DNA of 64,000 nucleotides from Cyclobacteriaceae bacterium YHN15 (GTDB lineage: Bacteria; Bacteroidota; Bacteroidia; Cytophagales; Cyclobacteriaceae): positions 373,354 through 437,353 of the forward strand of contig RKQB01000002.1 in the NCBI GenBank assembly GCA_003797895.1, written 5' to 3'. The position numbers and the translations under genes are program-made. The notes below the pieces were generated by a model. That model did not search any database. It was not told where the DNA came from and saw only the letters and a list, made by a program, of their open reading frames with translations. Below are positions 1 to 8,198 of the stretch, piece by piece. How positions within the stretch are numbered: position 1 is the stretch's first letter; every line of letters starts with the position of its first letter.

Positions 1-544
1 TGATGGATCCTCCTGCATCCGAGCCTAACTCCAATGGGGTAAATCCCATAGCCAGTGCAGCAGCGGAACCTCCGGAACTGCCTCCTGCCACATGATCTAT
101 CCGGTAGGGATTATTGGTTTGACCAAACCACGTGTTGGTACTTTGCCAATCTATGGAAAATAAAGGAAGATTGGTTTTGCCTATGATGATGGCCCCGGCC
201 TTTTTTAATTTTTGGACCAATACAGCATCATCTTTGGCTATATTTTTTTTAAGTGAAGGGATGCCATTGGAACTGATTAATCCTTTTACATTGAAACCAT
301 CTTTTACAGTCATGGGAAGGCCGTGAAGGGGTCCCATGATTTGACCACTTTTCAGCATTTCATCCTTTTCTTCCGCTTCTTTCAATAAAGCGTTTTTTTC
401 CTTTAAATCTGTAATGGCATTGATTTGAGGTTGGTACTTTTCAATTTGATCCAAAAAGGCCAACATAACCTCCTTTGAACTTATATTACCTTCAAGGATC
501 ATGGATAGAATTTCCTTGGCTGATTTGAAAACAATTTCATTCAT
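1..544 (-). CDS. Amidase (amidase signature family), 3' part outside the window
   Basis: Hydrolase of the amidase signature family (GatA / AtzF type), which cleaves amide bonds with a Ser-cisSer-Lys triad. The first 181 residues are visible. The catalytic Lys is K81 in TVKDGFN, the cis-Ser lies in GGSSGGS (about 155-160), and the nucleophile is S180 in GSDAGGS, right at the window edge. The start is the ATG at 544, giving MNEIVFKSAK; a nearby ATG at 540 is in another frame. The substrate cannot be told from this half. GatA of the tRNA amidotransferase is possible, but no gatB or gatC is visible nearby, so a stand-alone amidase is preferred. The gene lies 84 bases downstream of the AsmA-like gene on the same strand. 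Confidence 0.9.
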   Translation of the reverse strand, partial: MNEIVFKSAKEILSMILEGNISSKEVMLAFLDQIEKYQPQINAITDLKEKNALLKEAEEKDEMLKSGQIMGPLHGLPMTVKDGFNVKGLISSNGIPSLKKNIAKDDAVLVQKLKKAGAIIIGKTNLPLFSIDWQSTNTWFGQTNNPYRIDHVAGGSSGGSAAALAMGFTPLELGSDAGGSI

Positions 545-627
545 TGGTTTATGATTTTTATCAAAAGTTCCCTTCAAATTAAAAGGCAGTTGGTCATTTT
601 TTTGAAATTGGTTGAAAAATCCCTCAA

Positions 628-2475
628 TTATTCCTTTTTTTCCTTCCTTACTTCTCTTTTGGCCTCCCTAAAAGTCCTCCTGTTTTTCTTTGACATAATC
701 ATGGTTTCTTTCATTCCATCTAATATGGATTTGACCAAAAGATTAACGAAGGCCTTATTCATATCCCTTTCCACTGAAAACTGAACAATTCGGGGAGGTA
801 ACTTTTCAGAACTTGGATTGCTGTTATTCAAAACTGTGTTTGCAGCCAAGGCAACCAATGAACTTTTCCATTTCGCCTGATCTTCAAGGTTAAGATCAAT
901 CTCGAGGTCATGATATAGAAATTTCATGGTACCGGAAGCTGTTTTTTCTTCAGCAATTCCTGAAAAAGAAATTTCATCAGCTATTCCATTATTGATTTTG
1001 GCCGGTGTATACGCGCCGATTAAACCATTCAGGTCCGGAAGATTAAATTTTCCAAGTTGGCTTTCAAAACTGAATTGTGGTTTGTCATAACGAAATGAAA
1101 CCAAGGCATTGAACTTGACTTTATCCATCAAATACGCCTCTGCGGAAATGGTCAATTTTTCTTTGGGATAAAGATTGGTGATGTTTTCTACAGAAAGGCT
1201 TCCTTTACTGATAAGAACAGAAGCTTCCGTTTTGTCCGGCTTCCTTTCTGTATTTTTTAATTGCACTCCAGTGGCACTAATTTTCCTGATATGTAAAGAA
1301 TTTGAAATACCCATAATTGTCTGACCTAGGTATTCAGGATACTTTTCGGCATCTATGGGTTTAGTACGGTCTTTATAAAGAAATGCTTTGACATTCTCCA
1401 GAACAATTTCATCTATAAATAATTTCTCCTCATAGAAAAGGGAATCAAAATTTACCTCAGCCAACTTGACAGATCCTACAGAACCTGAAAACTCCGTATG
1501 TTGATATTGATAGGCTCTCTGCAATACTGCCTGACTCACATTTGGTTTGAAACTAACTTCTTTCACATCAATTGATCGATCCTGATAGGAAAGGTCAAAG
1601 GAATTCATCATGACCTGATAAGTGCTATCCGATGTTTGTATATCCAGGTCCTTCATTGCTGTATTAAAGTCATAAAACCGGTAAATCATGGTATCCAGAG
1701 AATATCTAAATTCAAGTGAATCGATACCGATTTTGAAATCACTGAACCTGATGTTTTTTATAGGCCCATATTGTAGATCTCCTGTAATTGAACCTATGGT
1801 GAGCCCGGCCTTACTTACTTCAAGTTGATATTTCAAAGAATCCGATAAGAGATGGAGACCTGAAAATGAAATGTTAATATCACCTATACTGAAATGTCGT
1901 TTTTTTTCTGAATTAACACTTCGAAGAGATGCTTCCTTTAGCACAAACTCTGATAATATAAACGATTCAATTGGACGTTTTTTCTCCTTTACTTTTTCTT
2001 CTTCAGCTTTTTTTTCAGCATAGGGAAGTATGATGTGCCTTTCACCATTAAGATTTAGTTCAATCTCAGGTTTTATAATGTGTACCTTTTTAAGAATAAG
2101 TCTGTTTTCTTTTAATAAAGTTCTGATTTCTACATTTTCCAACAAAAAATTTTCTGCATGCAAACTAAAAGAACTATTTATATAAGGATAATTTTTCAAA
2201 GGCTTATCACGAGGAACCCAGGATACATTATAGACCCGAATGCTTCCCTCCAAAGGTTTGACACGTAAGTTTTCAAATTTTAATTCATATACATCTGAAA
2301 TTACGCTGGAGTTAAAAGTATTCAAAAGTGCATTTGAAAGCAGACGGTTAAAATTTCGGTAAATGAAAAAGCCTGAAATAAGCAGGATTATGCATCCAGA
2401 AACTACTACTGTTTTAAATACTGACCATTTTCTTTTTGGGCCATTTGGACTGGAGTCCATAGTATTATTTTTCAT
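628..2475 (-). CDS. AsmA-like / DUF748-like envelope protein
   Basis: Protein of 615 residues with a basic cytoplasmic N-terminus, one membrane segment at about residues 22-40, and a long periplasmic part rich in alternating beta strands. The LKFENLRVKPLEGSIRVYNV region resembles the start of AsmA/DUF748 proteins, a repeated beta-groove superfamily linked to lipid transport between membranes or outer-membrane assembly. A lysine/glutamate-rich stretch lies near residue 155. The C-terminus is very basic (KKNRRTFREAKREVRKEKKE). Followed on the same strand by the amidase gene; 378 bases separate it from the TolC gene upstream. The family call rests on fold-level resemblance, so the exact role is open. 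Confidence 0.6.
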   Translation of the reverse strand: MKNNTMDSSPNGPKRKWSVFKTVVVSGCIILLISGFFIYRNFNRLLSNALLNTFNSSVISDVYELKFENLRVKPLEGSIRVYNVSWVPRDKPLKNYPYINSSFSLHAENFLLENVEIRTLLKENRLILKKVHIIKPEIELNLNGERHIILPYAEKKAEEEKVKEKKRPIESFILSEFVLKEASLRSVNSEKKRHFSIGDINISFSGLHLLSDSLKYQLEVSKAGLTIGSITGDLQYGPIKNIRFSDFKIGIDSLEFRYSLDTMIYRFYDFNTAMKDLDIQTSDSTYQVMMNSFDLSYQDRSIDVKEVSFKPNVSQAVLQRAYQYQHTEFSGSVGSVKLAEVNFDSLFYEEKLFIDEIVLENVKAFLYKDRTKPIDAEKYPEYLGQTIMGISNSLHIRKISATGVQLKNTERKPDKTEASVLISKGSLSVENITNLYPKEKLTISAEAYLMDKVKFNALVSFRYDKPQFSFESQLGKFNLPDLNGLIGAYTPAKINNGIADEISFSGIAEEKTASGTMKFLYHDLEIDLNLEDQAKWKSSLVALAANTVLNNSNPSSEKLPPRIVQFSVERDMNKAFVNLLVKSILDGMKETMIMSKKNRRTFREAKREVRKEKKE

Positions 2476-2853
2476 AATTATTAATTTATGAAGGTCTGTA
2501 TTCCAACCAGTAGTTTAATAATAATACAAAATATTTAAAAGCGGCTAACTCTGGATTACCTTGGCCTTATTAAAACTAATACTTGTAGAAAAGCTTGTCC
2601 GAACCAACGCTACAAGAGATTCATTCATAAAATATTAATTATCAAACTTTAAACTTAGATTAAAAAAACCAAGCATTCTACCCGATCATCTTTTCATTTC
2701 CTTACAATTTAATCAAATATAAGTTAGTGAATTAGCTATTCACTTTCCAATTTTTATTTTTAGTAAAAATATTTCTTTTTTGATTAGAACAGCTTATCCT
2801 TAGGTTTGATATATTGTGGTTTATAGCTTGGAATTTGAATTTTTTAATTTTAC
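2476..2853. other. Gene-free AT-rich stretch
   Basis: Intergenic region of 378 bases between the AsmA-like gene and the 3' end of the TolC gene. It is AT-rich with stops in all frames. No convincing TAnnTTTG promoter or strong terminator hairpin was found. The AsmA-like gene must be transcribed from somewhere here, but the promoter could not be placed. Confidence 0.5.
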
Positions 2854-4236
2854 TTACTCATCAAAACCCAAACCCGCCGCATTCAACATCTTTGCATAAG
2901 CAGTTTTCCGCTTAGCTGCCAGTTGGTTTAAAGTGAGCTGAGCATTAAAAAGGCTGACTTCGCGGGCATTGACCAAAAAGAGGGAACTCTCTCCTATTTC
3001 AAACCGCATCATTTCCCCATTCAAAAGCTTTTGAAGCCCGTTCACATTATTGAAAAATACCTGTAATTGTTTTTCAACAGTTTCAAAATTATATATCTCT
3101 GATTCGAGTTTTGTTTTCAGTTGCACAAATTTCAAATCACGCTCATAGTTTTTGAACTCCAGTTTGGCTTTCGTGAAACCTAAATTCCCCCTTTCCCTTC
3201 GTAAAAATAGAGGCATACCGAAAGTTAGTCCGGCTTTGTAATCATTTTCCAAAAAAGGAGATAGAACATTGTCGCTCATTCTTTCTGTCAGAAAATTATA
3301 ATTAACCTTTAAGACGGGTTTAAGCATTTCAGCTTTCAAACGCCTTTCCACTTCAGTGTAGGCGATGTCGTAATCCTTAAGTTGTAACTCAGGATGGAAT
3401 ACGATGTACTCTCTCAATGATTCCTTGCTGTAATCAAACAGCATATCATCCAATACATTCTCAGGAAATACTCCATCCAACAATTCAACTTCCTCTTCAT
3501 TTTCATCCCAAAGAAAGGTATTGATAAATTGAGTGGACCTGAAAAAATCAATCTGGGCATTTTGAAATCTATAGATCCTATCCATAATCTGGGTATAGGC
3601 CTCGACGGTGTCTATGGCCGGGAAGTCTCCCTGTATATAACTCTCCTTCACCATCTCAAAACGCTGTTCGGCCAACTTTACCCCTTCTTCCAAGACTTTG
3701 AGGTTATTATAGTCTGACGCCCACGTCCAATAGACATCTGTCGCGTCCAGATAAAGGTCATTTAGTATCTGTTGCCTTTCTGCTTTAGTAGCATCGACAT
3801 AAATCTGCGCCTGCCTCAATGCTGCTCTTCTCTTATCAATGAACAAACCTTGGCCAATATTGACTGAGGCACCAAAAGCAATCAGACCGTTATCTGGAAC
3901 CCTTTGCTCTTCATTCAGAAAAGTTCCTGAATTGAGCTCGTATAGGCCTTTTAATTCAACACCTGCCCAGGTGGGCACCACTAATCCGGTTTCTCTTTTG
4001 TCATAATAGTTAGATTCCTTAAATCGCTTTTTATCCATATTCACGTAGACAATCGGATCAAATCCACCACGGGATGCACGGAGTTCCTGCTCTCCAAACT
4101 GGAGATTGACATCTGCCTGTTTTGCCACAGGATGAAAGGACTTCACCCATTCCATATACTGTTCATAGGAGAGCATTTCCTGTGCTGAGGTGGTTTGTAC
4201 GGTTATAAAAGCAATAAGAACAAAGAGTCTACGCAT
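2854..4236 (-). CDS. TolC-family outer membrane efflux protein
   Basis: Outer-membrane exit duct of a tripartite exporter. The 460 residues begin with a signal peptide (MRRLFVLIAF, cleavage after TTSA). The rest has the long alpha-helical hairpins and short strands of the OEP family, including a helix near ATKAERQQILNDLYLDATDVY and a C-terminal helix with LTLNQLAAKRKTAYAKML. The length fits TolC relatives. It is the last gene of the TetR / ABC / HlyD / TolC operon, 9 bases after the HlyD stop. With the adaptor and the inner-membrane ABC protein it should form a complete export path; the cargo is unknown. The family is clear, the substrate is not. Confidence 0.88.
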   Translation of the reverse strand: MRRLFVLIAFITVQTTSAQEMLSYEQYMEWVKSFHPVAKQADVNLQFGEQELRASRGGFDPIVYVNMDKKRFKESNYYDKRETGLVVPTWAGVELKGLYELNSGTFLNEEQRVPDNGLIAFGASVNIGQGLFIDKRRAALRQAQIYVDATKAERQQILNDLYLDATDVYWTWASDYNNLKVLEEGVKLAEQRFEMVKESYIQGDFPAIDTVEAYTQIMDRIYRFQNAQIDFFRSTQFINTFLWDENEEEVELLDGVFPENVLDDMLFDYSKESLREYIVFHPELQLKDYDIAYTEVERRLKAEMLKPVLKVNYNFLTERMSDNVLSPFLENDYKAGLTFGMPLFLRRERGNLGFTKAKLEFKNYERDLKFVQLKTKLESEIYNFETVEKQLQVFFNNVNGLQKLLNGEMMRFEIGESSLFLVNAREVSLFNAQLTLNQLAAKRKTAYAKMLNAAGLGFDE

Positions 4237-4245
4237 GGATTACAA

Positions 4246-5592
4246 TTACTTTTTATTGGCTGCTTTTTCTCTTGCAGTATAATAATCAGGAGGGAAACCG
4301 TTCAGCTGTCGCCAAAGCTCATACCACAAAGGCACATCATTCAATAATGCGATGCCATCTGCACCGGAACCTATCCTTAATGCTTCCGGCCAGGGTTTTT
4401 CTTCCGGATCTTCTACCACCAAAATCCTGTATTTGCCATTAGGTCCTGCAAAATTATCAATAGCCTGTACCACTCCTCCAAAAGTACCATTGGTGATCTG
4501 CGGCCATCCTGAGAAAACTATTGCAGGCCAGCCATCAAATATGAATCTCACCCTATTTCCAAGTCGTAGTAATGGAAAATCTACAGGTTCCACGAACATT
4601 TCCACTGCCAGTTGGGCATTGCCTGGAAGAATACTGATAATCTCTGCTCCTTCCTTGATAGTTTCACCTATACCTACCTGAATCGCTCGGGTAATATAGC
4701 CCTCCTGTGGCGCCAGAATATGCCGAAAACCAGTTCGGACTTCATAATTGGTATATTGGTTCTCAAGCTTAGTCGCTGTAGCTTCCGCGTCAAACTGAGA
4801 AGACATGGCTTCGTACATATCAGCCTGGGCTTTGGCCATTTTGTCCCTGAAATCATTGTCAATGGCATTAAGTTCTATCTGTGCTGCAATCCTTGCATTG
4901 ATACTTTTCAACAGGTTATTTTCAGCTGCAATTAAATTTGCCTGTACCTCTTGGAAGCGTAATTGCCGCTGCTCAAAATCTGTTTTGGAACGTAAGCCTT
5001 CTTCAAACAGCTTTTCCGTTCGACCCAACTGTTCTTCACCAATGGCATAATTAACTTTTGCCTGCTGAAACCTAATACTATCTGAAGTAACCTGCAACAC
5101 TGCCATCTTCAACCTGTTATCCGCCTGTTCCTTTCTTAGAATATTGTTTTCCCGTAAAGCACCGATCTGTATTTCCAGCGAACGGACTTTTTCTGAATAG
5201 GATTTGGCGGACATGGTTTTGGCATCTACCTGTAATTTTGTCCGCTCCAAAAGCAAGGGGTCAAAATAATCATCCTTGATTTCAGATACCAAGAGTACTG
5301 TATCCCCCTTTTGGACATAATCACCTTCCGCCACATACCATTTCTCTATCCTGCCTGCAATGATGGAATGAACAGTCTGTGGTCTTTGATCCGGCCTTAA
5401 AGCTGTGACAAAACCCATAGACCTGATGTTCTGGGTCCAGGGTAAAAACATAAACAAAAACAGACCAACCATGGACCAGACCAAAATCTGTATCCTTTTA
5501 CGGCTCTCATCTTTGGGGAAACTCATTCCCATACTTTTATATCCTGTAAAGGATACTTTTTCCCCAATCTTATTTTTTGAAATATCGATCAT
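4246..5592 (-). CDS. HlyD-family membrane fusion protein (exporter adaptor)
   Basis: Periplasmic adaptor of 448 residues. One inner-membrane segment (about residues 33-50, QILVWSMVGLFLFMFLPW) is followed by a lipoyl-like half motif (HSIIAGRIEKWYVAEGDYVQKGDTVL, split here by residue numbers 88-113), a long coiled coil (about 120-290), a second lipoyl half (ILAPQEGYITRA) and beta-barrel domains. This is the order seen in HlyD/EmrA-type adaptors. It lies 15 bases downstream of the ABC gene and 9 bases upstream of the TolC gene. An adaptor paired with an ABC protein and TolC suggests a type I-like secretion or drug/peptide export system. Confidence 0.9.
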   Translation of the reverse strand: MIDISKNKIGEKVSFTGYKSMGMSFPKDESRKRIQILVWSMVGLFLFMFLPWTQNIRSMGFVTALRPDQRPQTVHSIIAGRIEKWYVAEGDYVQKGDTVLLVSEIKDDYFDPLLLERTKLQVDAKTMSAKSYSEKVRSLEIQIGALRENNILRKEQADNRLKMAVLQVTSDSIRFQQAKVNYAIGEEQLGRTEKLFEEGLRSKTDFEQRQLRFQEVQANLIAAENNLLKSINARIAAQIELNAIDNDFRDKMAKAQADMYEAMSSQFDAEATATKLENQYTNYEVRTGFRHILAPQEGYITRAIQVGIGETIKEGAEIISILPGNAQLAVEMFVEPVDFPLLRLGNRVRFIFDGWPAIVFSGWPQITNGTFGGVVQAIDNFAGPNGKYRILVVEDPEEKPWPEALRIGSGADGIALLNDVPLWYELWRQLNGFPPDYYTAREKAANKK

Positions 5593-5607
5593 ATTTTATA
5601 ATGGGGT

Positions 5608-7308
5608 TTATTTGGATTTTCCAATCAAATACATATCGCTAGGGCCATCAAAGGTAACCCTGCCTTCCTTCAATTCGATCACCCTAGGGAATTTCTTGAT
5701 GATTTCAGGGTCTTCAGAAATCATCATTACCGTCCAATTCCCATGGAGAAGATGTTGAACAAAACGTTCTTTTTCCTCATCGTCAAAACAGGATATCATA
5801 TCCTCCAAAAGCAATGCTTTAGGAAAATTTACCAAACATCTGGCAAATATGATTTTGCTGATAATAGATTTACTGAGGTTTTTGCCTTCAGGCATCAAGT
5901 AGGTGTCCCAATCCTCAGGAAGTTGATATATATATTCCTTCAAACCTACCAATTCAATAATATCCCGAACGTGCTTCTCTCCTACATCCTTATGTAAGGT
6001 AATATTGTCGTAGATGGATCCATGGAAAATGGATTGCTGAGACAAACTATCCCCAATATAACTTCTCAACCTGTCAAGGTTCATCGTATCTATTGGAAGC
6101 CCATTGACAATGATCCTTCCCCTATATTCGCTAAATAAACCCGACATTAAATACAGTAAAGTACTTCTTCCACTTCCACTTTTTCCGGTCAGGATTACTT
6201 TCTCCCCTGCCGCCAATGAAAAGGAAATTCCTTTGATGATGTCCTCAGTAGTATCCTTGGCCCTAAACATCAAATCCCGGACTTCAAATTCCAAGCTTTG
6301 CTTATTGGTGGTAAGTGATTTTTCGGTGCCTTCCTGCCGTTCCATGGGAAGATCCATTATTTGGCCGATTTTTTCAGTTGCCGTCAAGGTATCATATACC
6401 GTATCCAAGGAAAGAATGACTTTTTCTACCGAACTGACTATCAAAATGATAACCACTTCTGCTGCCACGAATTGGCCAATACTGATTTGATTGTCAATTA
6501 ATAACAAACTTCCCACCACCAAAAGAACAGTAACTATCAATGCCTTGAAAATGATCATCACCTTGTATTGTAGTACCAAGACGGCAAAGTGCTTATTTCT
6601 GAAATCAACATAAGACTGCAAAAGCTTATCTACGGTATAAAAGGGTAATTTTGAATTCCCGGCAAGTTTGAAGGTGGCCATGGTCCTTCCAATTTCTTCT
6701 AACCAAAAGGCCGTCTTATATTTTTGAGTGGATACTTTCAAGTTGGTCTCCATACCTTTTGGACTGGTGAAATAGAAGATCAATACAACCAAAGCAATCA
6801 AAATCAAACTGAAAATCACAAAAAAGATATTATAAAGGGCCAAAAGGACCATTCCAAAGAAAATTTGAACCGTAGCAAAAGAAAAATCAATCAGTATTTT
6901 AGAAATCCCCTTTTGTAGGTTGACTGCATCAAAGAACCTATTTACCAGTTCAGGGGTATGCTTATCCTGAAGTTCATCCAATTTCAACCTGGGTAAACGG
7001 TAGGCAAAACTAAAGCCTGCTTTGGTAAAAATCCTTTGCTCCAGTTTTTCAGTAAGATACAACTGTGATATCTGTAAATATCCTCCGAAAGTGATACCGA
7101 GTGCCACAACCAGTACCATGATCAACCATGCCGTGCTCACCCTTCCTCCCAATACAAAGTTTACGATGGCCTGAATCCCCAATGGATAAATCAATGATAC
7201 CCCACCATTGAGCAAAGAATAGAAGTAAATGGCATATACTTCTTTTTTTTCCTCATTAAGGAGTTTGAAAAACCGTTTTAATGGTGTAAGTGCTACCTCA
7301 ATTTTCAT
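5608..7308 (-). CDS. ABC exporter (membrane domain plus NBD) with degenerate ATPase motifs
   Basis: A 566-residue half-transporter with an exporter-type membrane domain (about residues 1-330, six segments) and a nucleotide-binding domain. No N-terminal C39 peptidase domain is present. The NBD has lost key residues. The Walker A reads GKSGSGRST (about 373-381) with Arg for the catalytic Lys (AGA codon). The signature reads LSKSI instead of LSGGQ (about 476). Walker B is LLLEDM with the usual Asp-Glu order swapped. The H-loop position reads ISEDP with no His. The Q-loop (SQQS) is kept. The frame is intact, so this is not simple decay. It overlaps tetR by 11 bases and precedes the adaptor gene. 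It may act as a dead or slow ATPase, or need a partner encoded elsewhere. Confidence 0.88.
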   Translation of the reverse strand: MKIEVALTPLKRFFKLLNEEKKEVYAIYFYSLLNGGVSLIYPLGIQAIVNFVLGGRVSTAWLIMVLVVALGITFGGYLQISQLYLTEKLEQRIFTKAGFSFAYRLPRLKLDELQDKHTPELVNRFFDAVNLQKGISKILIDFSFATVQIFFGMVLLALYNIFFVIFSLILIALVVLIFYFTSPKGMETNLKVSTQKYKTAFWLEEIGRTMATFKLAGNSKLPFYTVDKLLQSYVDFRNKHFAVLVLQYKVMIIFKALIVTVLLVVGSLLLIDNQISIGQFVAAEVVIILIVSSVEKVILSLDTVYDTLTATEKIGQIMDLPMERQEGTEKSLTTNKQSLEFEVRDLMFRAKDTTEDIIKGISFSLAAGEKVILTGKSGSGRSTLLYLMSGLFSEYRGRIIVNGLPIDTMNLDRLRSYIGDSLSQQSIFHGSIYDNITLHKDVGEKHVRDIIELVGLKEYIYQLPEDWDTYLMPEGKNLSKSIISKIIFARCLVNFPKALLLEDMISCFDDEEKERFVQHLLHGNWTVMMISEDPEIIKKFPRVIELKEGRVTFDGPSDMYLIGKSK

Positions 7309-7978
7309 TTTCTATTGTTTTAAAAACCAATTGATTGAAAAAATCAATTCTTCCCTCATCACCTGGTTGATGTTCTGTCAAGCCAGGTAAATGTCTTGAA
7401 TAATAAGACTGCATTAAACTGGATTCCATAACTGTGGAAACCAAAGTTTTGGGGTATTGAAAATTCGGGTTTATCTCCAGAATGATTTTGGCGATTCTTT
7501 CACCCAATTTATGGTAATGGTTGAAAAAACCTTTTTGATATTCCTCATCCACCTCTTTTGTCATAAAAGCTTTGGCAGCCTCATCGGTCAACAACCTTCT
7601 CAGGGCAAGAGGATCAATAAAATCATTTTGGGTAAATATGGGGCCTTTTACTAATATTTTTATGGCTATTTCCAATTTTTTTCCCGCATCGGTTAAATTG
7701 GCAATGCCAAAAATTAGGTTCTTTTCCAGATAGCCCCAATACCAAGAGGTCAAAAATAAAAGCAGTTTATGTTTGTTTTCAAAGTAACGGTAAACGGCTG
7801 ATTCTGTACAACCGATCTGCATGGCCAATTTTTTAAAAGTGAATTGTTCAAAACCCAATTCTATCATCATCTCTATACTGTTTTGGATAATATCCTTACC
7901 CAAATCAGAACTAAATGGATCCTTGAGAAAAATATCCTCGTTGATGTCCACCCTTATTGTTTGCAATATGCTTTCCAT
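7298..7978 (-). CDS. TetR/AcrR-family transcriptional regulator
   Basis: A 226-residue regulator. The helix-turn-helix lies at about residues 46-71 (FTFKKLAMQIGCTESAVYRYF), the classic TetR N-terminal DNA-binding pattern, and is followed by a helical ligand-binding domain. The HTH starts rather late because of a 25-residue N-terminal leader. It is the first gene of the exporter operon and overlaps the ABC gene by 11 bases, so regulator and pump are translationally coupled. By analogy with similar loci it probably represses its own operon and responds to an exported or toxic compound; the ligand is unknown. Confidence 0.9.
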   Translation of the reverse strand: MESILQTIRVDINEDIFLKDPFSSDLGKDIIQNSIEMMIELGFEQFTFKKLAMQIGCTESAVYRYFENKHKLLLFLTSWYWGYLEKNLIFGIANLTDAGKKLEIAIKILVKGPIFTQNDFIDPLALRRLLTDEAAKAFMTKEVDEEYQKGFFNHYHKLGERIAKIILEINPNFQYPKTLVSTVMESSLMQSYYSRHLPGLTEHQPGDEGRIDFFNQLVFKTIENEN

Positions 7979-8009
7979 ATGATTGGAGGTTTACAATAGC
8001 TAAGTAACG

Positions 8010-8058
8010 GTATTACTTTATAAAAAGTTTAAATTATTGTATATAAAGTTTGTAATAC
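8010..8058. promoter_or_regulatory. Possible TetR operator region
   Basis: GTATTAC at 8010-8016 and GTAATAC at 8052-8058 are inverted copies flanked by TTTATA and TATAAA. They lie 32-80 bases upstream of the tetR start, where an autoregulatory site would be expected. The spacing is long for a single TetR dimer, so this is only a candidate. Confidence 0.25.
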
Positions 8059-8106
8059 ACACATTTTGAGAAAATTGGAATTCTTATTTGGGAATTCGGG
8101 ATTGGA

Positions 8107-8145
8107 GAACCGTCATTCTGACGTAAGGAGGAATGATGATGGTTC
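8107..8145. repeat. Intergenic hairpin repeat of the GTCATTCTGA type
   Basis: GAACCGTCATTC (8107-8118) pairs imperfectly with GAATGATGATGGTTC (8131-8145) to make a long hairpin. The wording GTCATTCTGACG plus AAGGAGGAAT resembles a dispersed intergenic repeat common in Bacteroidota and related phyla. It lies between the M28 gene end and tetR and could also end transcription. Confidence 0.45.
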
Positions 8146-8198
8146 CTTGATTCAATTTAAGATTTAGTTCTAACTGCAAGCTTCCTAAATCCAAACTT

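Noticed and set aside
1..544. gatA of the Glu-tRNA(Gln) amidotransferase
   Set aside because: The signature residues fit any amidase; no gatB or gatC is visible nearby and the 3' half is missing, so the general call was kept.
2854..7978. RND-type tripartite efflux operon
   Set aside because: The inner-membrane component is an ABC protein, not an RND pump.
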